Shown piece after piece: positions 24,576 through 29,118 of a stretch of 29,118 nt of DNA; position 1 is the stretch's first letter; the number at the start of each line of letters is the position of its first letter. Location of the stretch: positions 1 to 29,118 of the forward strand of contig JBIOVM010000132.1 in the NCBI GenBank assembly GCA_044867785.1, given 5' to 3'. The translations under genes were made by a program, and so were the position numbers. The notes under the pieces were generated by a model, which had not been told where the DNA came from, ran no database searches, and worked only from the letters and a program-made list of their open reading frames with translations. This stretch comes from DASRDR01 sp044867785. Lineage in GTDB: Bacteria > Methylomirabilota > Methylomirabilia > Rokubacteriales > DASRDR01.

Positions 24576-26252
24576 ATGAGGATCGAGGAGTCGACGTCGG
24601 TGACGGCCCCGCGGGCCGGCGACCGCCCGGCCAGGGCGACGGTGGCCGACGCCCTCGCGGGCATCCGGTTCCTGAGGCGGATTCCGGCGATGCTGCGGCA
24701 TCCCGTCTCCGTCCCCGAGTCGCGGGCGATCCTCCGACAGCGGCTCCAGGAGCGCGCCCCCGACTTCCTCGCGCTCGTCCGTGCCGGTATCTATGCGCGG
24801 CCCGGCAGTCCGTACCGGGAGCTGCTCCGGTGGGCCGGGTGCGGGTACGGGGACCTCGAGCGGCTGGTGGCCCGGGACGGCGTGGAGGGGGCTCTCGGCC
24901 GCCTGCTCGCCCAGGGCGTCTACCTGACCGTCGACGAGTTCAAGGGCCGGCGGCCGGCGATCCGTGGCGGGCGCGCGATCGAGGTGAGCCCCGATCGGTG
25001 CCGGAACGCGCCCGCGACGGCCGACGTCGCCACCGAGACGAGCGGCAGCCGGGGACCGGCGACGTCGTTGCCCACGAGCCTCGCGTTCGTCCGGAGCGGC
25101 GCCGTCAACAAGTGTCTCTCGCTCGACGCGCGGGGCGGGCCGTGGCGCTTGGCCCACTGGGACGTGCCCGGTGGCGCCATCACGTCGATCCTGAGCTACA
25201 GCATGGGAGGCGCCCCGGCGGAGCGGTGGTTCTCCCCGGTCGACCTCCGCGATCCCGGGCTGCACCCCCGGTATCGGTGGAGCGCCCGCGCGATGCGGTG
25301 GGGCAGCCTGCTCGCCGGGCGACCCCTGCCCCGGGCCGAGCACGTCCCCGTCGACGACCCTTGGCCCATCGTCCGCTGGCTCTCCGGCGTGCTCACCCAG
25401 GGCGCGACGCCGCTGCTGGTGGCCTACACGAGCCCGGTGGTGCGCCTCTGCCAGGTCGCGCGGGACGCCGGTGTGGACCTCCGTGGCGCCCGCTTCAGCC
25501 TCTACGGGGAGCCGTTCACGGACGCCCGGCTCGCAGTCATCCGGGGGACGGGCGCCGACGCGTTCCCGGTCTACGCCGCCAGCGAGTCCGGCCGGATCGG
25601 CGACGGGTGCCTCGCCCCGGCGGTCACCGACGACGTCCACCTCCTCGACGATCTCCATGCCCTGATCCAGCCGGGCGACGACGGCGCGCGGCCCGGGCTT
25701 CCGGCCGACGCGCTCCTGGTCACGTCCCTTCGAGCCGCGGCGCCCCTCATCCTGCTCAACGTGTCCCTGGGCGACCGGGCCGCGCTGGCCGACCGCGCCT
25801 GCGGCTGCCCGCTCGAGCGCCTCGGGTGGACCCGGCACCTGTCGTCGATCCGGAGCTACGAGAAGCTGACGGCGAGCGGCATGACGTTCCTGGACACGGA
25901 CGTGATCCGCGCTCTGGAGGCCGTGCTGCCCGCCCGCTTCGGCGGCGGGCCCACGGACTACCAGCTCGTGGAGCAGGACGACCGAGACGGCATGTCCCGC
26001 GTCGTGCTGCGCGTCCATCCCCGGCTGGGGCCGCTCCCGGCGGAGGCGATGGCGCGCGCGTTCCTCGATGCCATCGGCGCCGGCTCGGGCGTCGAGCGGG
26101 TGATGGGCCAGGTCTGGCGGGACGCGGGCGTCCTCCGCGTGGAGCGCCTGGCTCCCATGGCCACGGCCTCCGGGAAGATCCTCCATCTCTCGACCGCGTT
26201 CCCGGCCGCCGCGCGGGGCCGCGTCGGGCTCAGCTCCGCGTCGCGCGGGTGA
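24576..26252 (+). CDS. Adenylate-forming enzyme-like protein (LuxE/PaaK-type)
   Basis: A 558-aa cytoplasmic protein. ETSGSRGPATS (154-164) matches the phosphate-binding loop T-S-G-S-T/R-G of acyl-adenylating enzymes. Further along, ARFSLYGEPFTDARL and VYAASESGRIGDG correspond in position to the A4/A5 motifs of phenylacetate-CoA ligase and LuxE-type acyl-protein synthetases. DALLVTSL and SYEKLTASGM fit the end of the large domain and the hinge. The C-terminal part (about 430-540) resembles the small domain, ending with a SGKILHL segment comparable to the catalytic-Lys loop. Substrate is not readable. Its 3' end overlaps the convergent binding-protein gene by 23 nt, and it interrupts an otherwise minus-strand ABC importer locus. 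A link between import and activation of a carboxylate is possible but speculative. Confidence 0.65.
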   Translation: MRIEESTSVTAPRAGDRPARATVADALAGIRFLRRIPAMLRHPVSVPESRAILRQRLQERAPDFLALVRAGIYARPGSPYRELLRWAGCGYGDLERLVARDGVEGALGRLLAQGVYLTVDEFKGRRPAIRGGRAIEVSPDRCRNAPATADVATETSGSRGPATSLPTSLAFVRSGAVNKCLSLDARGGPWRLAHWDVPGGAITSILSYSMGGAPAERWFSPVDLRDPGLHPRYRWSARAMRWGSLLAGRPLPRAEHVPVDDPWPIVRWLSGVLTQGATPLLVAYTSPVVRLCQVARDAGVDLRGARFSLYGEPFTDARLAVIRGTGADAFPVYAASESGRIGDGCLAPAVTDDVHLLDDLHALIQPGDDGARPGLPADALLVTSLRAAAPLILLNVSLGDRAALADRACGCPLERLGWTRHLSSIRSYEKLTASGMTFLDTDVIRALEAVLPARFGGGPTDYQLVEQDDRDGMSRVVLRVHPRLGPLPAEAMARAFLDAIGAGSGVERVMGQVWRDAGVLRVERLAPMATASGKILHLSTAFPAAARGRVGLSSASRG

Positions 26253-27534
26253 ACTCCTCGGCCGCCTGAGCCAGCGCGCGCCGCGGCGGCGCGTCGCCCA
26301 GGATGACGCGCTCGATCATGCGAGCGAGCGCGGCCTGCAGCTCGACGTAGTGCCGCGTTCGCGGCATCGGCCGGCCGACCGACAGGTCGTGGACGAAGAC
26401 GTCGAGGAACGGGATGCGCCGCGCCGCGGGCGTCTCGTACCAACCGCGCACCGGCTGGAGGTATCGCGCGGTGGCCATCCACTCCGCCGGTCGGGTGCTC
26501 GCGTAGCGGACGAAGTCCCAGGCGGCGCGCTTCTGATCATCGGATGCCCGAGCGTTCACCGCCCAGCCGTACCAGTACACGACGGTCACCGGGCGATCCG
26601 CGCGGATCGCCGGCAGGCGCGCGACCGTGTAGCCGCCCTTCAGCCCGGGGTTGATCTTCTCGATCGAGGCGCCGGCGTTGGGACCGCCGAACGTCATCGC
26701 ATCCTGCTCGGCGGCGAAGTCCTGGTAGGGAGACGCGATCGTGTTCTGGCTGACGCGCGGCGCGACCGTCGCGCGCCGCCAGACCGAGAGGGCGTGGACG
26801 CCCGCCTCGCCGTGGAACGCCGGCCGGCCGTCGCGGATCATCTCGCCGCCCGCCTGGTACACGAGGATGGTGAACATCCGCGCGAGCCAGTGCTCGCCGG
26901 CGTAGCGCATCTCCCAGCCCTTCTGGACGATCCGCTCGCCCTGCCGCCGGGTCAACGCGCCGTTGAGCCGGACCACGTCGTCCCACGTCCGGGGCGCGTG
27001 CTTCAGGGGATCGAGCCCCGCCTCGCGGAAGAGCCGGTTGTTGATGTACAGGCTGTGCGCGTTCATCTGGTCCGGCACCGCGTAGAGCTGGCCCCCGGCC
27101 ATCATGGGCTCGAGGAGGCCCGGCAGGTAGCGGGCGGCCAGCCGGTCGACGCTCGTCTCCCCCCAGGCCGCGGGCGGCACCGGGTCGAGCGCGCCCGCCT
27201 CCAGAGTCGCCGCGAGCAGGAAGTCCGGCAGCGTGAACAGGGCCGGCGCGGTGCCCGCGGTCAGCCCCACCAGGAGCTTCTGCCAGAGGCCGGAGACCGT
27301 CTCGTACTTGATGCTGACGCCGGGCCGGAGCGCCTGGTACTCGGGAATCAGCTTGCCGGCGAGCAGCTCGTTCTTGACGTTCTCGACGCCGTCCCAGTAC
27401 GCGAGCGTCACCGGGACCGCGGGCGGCGCCCATCGCGGAGCCGGAGCCCCGGCGGCCGGCTGACCCGCGCCCGGGTGGCGGGCGGCGAGCAGGCCCGCGC
27501 CGACGAGACCGCTCAGCAGGGCCCGGCGGCGCAC
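26230..27534 (-). CDS. ABC transporter extracellular solute-binding protein (family 1), Tat-type signal
   Basis: The periplasmic receptor of the importer, 434 aa from GTG 27534. The N-terminus MRRRALLSGLVGAGLLAARH has an R-R-x-x-L pattern and a moderate hydrophobic core, suggesting Tat export. The mature part shows VTLAYWDGVENVKNELL, then YETVSGLWQKLLVGLTAGTAPALFTLPDF, in the style of maltose/glycerol-3-phosphate binding proteins. It also has LYAVPDQMNAHSLYINNRLF, where the family usually has G-x-P-x-x-x-x-x-x-x-x-Y-N, and QDAMTFGGPNAG. The C-terminal domain ends with AAEEFTRATRS. It belongs functionally with the two permeases but is separated from them by the opposite-strand gene. Just upstream lies a broken hydratase gene. 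Confidence 0.92.
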   Translation of the reverse strand: MRRRALLSGLVGAGLLAARHPGAGQPAAGAPAPRWAPPAVPVTLAYWDGVENVKNELLAGKLIPEYQALRPGVSIKYETVSGLWQKLLVGLTAGTAPALFTLPDFLLAATLEAGALDPVPPAAWGETSVDRLAARYLPGLLEPMMAGGQLYAVPDQMNAHSLYINNRLFREAGLDPLKHAPRTWDDVVRLNGALTRRQGERIVQKGWEMRYAGEHWLARMFTILVYQAGGEMIRDGRPAFHGEAGVHALSVWRRATVAPRVSQNTIASPYQDFAAEQDAMTFGGPNAGASIEKINPGLKGGYTVARLPAIRADRPVTVVYWYGWAVNARASDDQKRAAWDFVRYASTRPAEWMATARYLQPVRGWYETPAARRIPFLDVFVHDLSVGRPMPRTRHYVELQAALARMIERVILGDAPPRRALAQAAEEFTRATRS

Positions 27535-28175
27535 GCGTGCGGCCTTCGTACCGGTGGCGCCACCGGGGGCGCCTCCTTCGCGAAGAAAGCGTGGACGCCT
27601 GCCCTCGCGTCTTCCGTGCGGAGCGCCGCGTCCGCCAGTCCGAGCATCCGACGGAGCGCCTCGTCCTCGGCGGCGTCCCCGGCGAGCTCGACGGCGTCCT
27701 TGAGGAGATGGGGCGCGCGGATCGGCCGCTCGGCGAGCTCGCGCGCCAGGTCGAGCGCCGCGGCCAGCGCCGGGCCGGGCGGGACGACGCGGGTCACGCG
27801 GCCCCCGGCGCGGGCGATTTCCGCGTCGATCGGCTCACCGATGCACATCGGCTCCTTGGTGCCTCGCGCACCCGCCGAGCGATTCGGACCCTCCCGGCGC
27901 TCCCGTGAGGACAGCCGGCGCGACCTCCGGCCCGGCAAGCTGCGCGTCGGCGCCGGCGATCCGGATGTCGCAGCATGCCGCGAGCGAGGCCTCCGCCGAT
28001 CGCGAGGCCGTTCAGCGAGGCGACCGTCGACTTCGGGAAGTCGGCGAGCCGGCTGTACGCCCCGGTCTCCGCGAGCGAGCGTCTTCCGCGCCACGTCGTC
28101 CGGGACCGACGGGAACTCGCCGCGTCCCACCCCGCGATGCCGCGCCCATTTCTCGGTCCTGGTCCCGTGCCTCGT
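27513..28175 (-). pseudogene. Enoyl-CoA hydratase/isomerase pseudogene with several frameshifts
   Basis: Crotonase-family sequence survives in three phases. Near 28058-27975 the frame reads YSRLADFPKSTVASLNGLAIGGG, recognisable as the oxyanion-hole region N-G-x-A-x-G-G-G. Next, ACCDIRIAGADAQLAGPEV stops at 27835. Then GEPIDAEIARAGGRVTRVVPPG continues to the C-terminus with EDARAGVHAFF. The usual order is intact, so at least two frameshifts separate the blocks. EFPSVPDDVARKTL near 28110 and an ATITL/ALRAVAAF stretch up to about 28350 may be its N-terminal remains. Family members hydrate enoyl-CoA in beta-oxidation; this copy cannot. Its end overlaps the start of the binding-protein gene by about 20 bases. 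Confidence 0.75.
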
Positions 28176-28388
28176 CACCCCCGCGTGCCCCTCGGCCGAC
28201 GCGTCCGAACGATCGCAGGGCCGGCAAGACAATAGCCCGTCACCGGCGGGGCCGGCAAGCGACCGGCCGGCACCACGTCGTTGCCCCGAGGATCCGAAGG
28301 CCGCCACCGCCCGCAGCGCGGCGCGCAACGGGCAGAGTGATCGTCGCGCGCGGTATTGGTGTACGCTAAGCCACTGTAATTCCTGCAC

Positions 28389-28465
<77 letters not shown>

Positions 28466-28481
28466 ACTTTTTCACGCACTT

Positions 28482-28757
28482 CCGCAGTGCCTTCGCCGGC
28501 CCCGTCCCGTAATTGTCCGGGTTCTGTCCGGGTTCTCGTCGGGTCCCCGCCTGCGCCACCCGCGCGAGGGGCACCACCTTCGACTCGGTGGGCTGGGCGG
28601 CCACGAACTCGGCCAGCTGCGTGGCGGACTGCCGGAGGTCGGCTTCGTTGACGATGTGATACTGGTCGAAGACCGAGCGGGTCTTGTGGCCAGTGATGGT
28701 CATGGCCACGCGCTCCACCACCCCGCTGCGGATCAGGTTGCGCGCGACCGTGCGCCG
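28482..28757 (-). pseudogene. Tyrosine recombinase (phage-type integrase), C-terminal remnant
   Basis: On the minus strand the frame reads RRTVARNLIRSGVVERVAM, then TITGHKTRSVFDQYHIVNEA and DLR. This is the end of the catalytic domain: R-R of the H-x-x-R box, G-H-K with the conserved His, and the Tyr nucleophile in QYHI. The N-terminal arm-binding and core-binding domains and the first catalytic Arg are missing, because sequence of a different gene begins at 28754-28760. The frame stays open through the antisense of tRNA-Arg, which creates a misleading 402-residue frame. Integrases placed with their 3' end at a tRNA are typical of integrated phages or islands. Confidence 0.75.
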
Positions 28758-28955
28758 ACGTGCTCACCACGACGAGGCAGCCGGAGCTCCACCGGTATTG
28801 GACCACCCGCGACCGCGCGGCGAACCGGCGGCTCTTCCGGCTGGTGACCGAGGTGCTCCGTGCGATTCGAGGCCGGGGTCTTCCACCCGAACCCCCGCTG
28901 GGCCTGCAAGGACTGCTTGTTCCGGAGCCGCTGCTGGGCGTGGGGTGAGCGGTGA
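28754..28955 (+). pseudogene. PD-(D/E)XK (RecB/Cas4-like) nuclease, C-terminal remnant with frameshift
   Basis: The first part reads DVLTTTRQPELHRYWTTRD, then AANRRLFRLVTEVLRAI. One phase later the sequence continues EAGVFHPNPRWACKDCLFRS and RCWAWGER to a stop at 28953-28955. The ordered blocks, Y-x-T-T-R and a C-terminal C-x-x-C...C cluster with W, match the end of RecB-family/Cas4-like nucleases, which carry an iron-sulfur cluster at that end. These occur in phages and islands. The catalytic core is absent, truncated at the junction with the integrase remnant. The rest of the window (28956-29118) shows nothing I can support. Confidence 0.6.
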
Positions 28956-29118
28956 AGCGGGTGCCGGCGGCCAACAGAGACTATTGGCGAACAGGAGGCG
29001 TACGCGCGTCGGGAGGTCTGGTCGCAGATTCCGCTGGGATAGTCCGGCGGCGCGCGGCGTGGAGACGTTGAGGCATGCACGGTCCCCGGTGCCATCATGA
29101 GAACCCCGCCGCCGGCAA

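Overview
The window is a high-GC bacterial chromosome segment of densely packed housekeeping genes, followed by a decayed, tRNA-rich accessory flank. Gene order (yidC-rsmG-parA-parB, then mnmA and atpF-H-A-G-D-C without the a and c subunits), tandem DUF507 genes, tRNAs with encoded CCA and a tmRNA tag ending ELALAA fit an uncultivated-type lineage near Rokubacteria/NC10 (Methylomirabilota) or the former Deltaproteobacteria. That placement is an inference from gene order and composition, not a phylogenetic result.

Positions 1-9212 (all + strand) hold the end of yidC, rsmG, parA and parB, with a near-consensus parS site lying exactly across the parA start codon. These suggest proximity to the replication origin. 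After a strikingly AT-rich spacer comes mnmA (tRNA 2-thiolation), then the F1Fo ATP synthase genes atpF, H, A, G, D, C. A candidate promoter overlaps the mnmA stop codon, and a similar one overlaps the atpC stop codon. Positions 9263-13051 carry an unknown protein, two consecutive DUF507 genes, a fumarylacetoacetate-hydrolase-fold enzyme and a MscS-type channel with a signal peptide.

Positions 13052-16057 are different: a relatively AT-rich leader, a secreted parallel beta-helix protein, about 0.8 kb with no convincing gene (one possible DNA-ligase scrap) and a small unknown minus-strand gene. Positions 16058-20165 return to housekeeping: tRNA-Leu(CAG), smpB directly followed by ssrA (tmRNA), then an overlapping amidase-rph-rdgB operon. 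Positions 20191-22067 hold a ceramidase-like CREST membrane protein on the minus strand, a flavin/PNPOx-fold protein with a probable 3' frameshift, and a DUF5676-like membrane protein.

Positions 22068-29118 are an accessory flank. A broken histidine-kinase N-terminus precedes tRNA-Pro(TGG). A sugar-type ABC importer follows on the minus strand (two permeases and a Tat-type binding protein, no ATPase gene), with a plus-strand adenylate-forming enzyme gene lodged between its parts. Next come a multiply frameshifted enoyl-CoA hydratase pseudogene and tRNA-Arg(TCT). The window ends with an integrase C-terminus abutting a frameshifted PD-(D/E)XK nuclease C-terminus, the relics of an integrated element. 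I found no CRISPR array, intact transposon or clearly new defence system. The most unusual intact arrangement is the split ABC importer with its embedded adenylate-forming enzyme.
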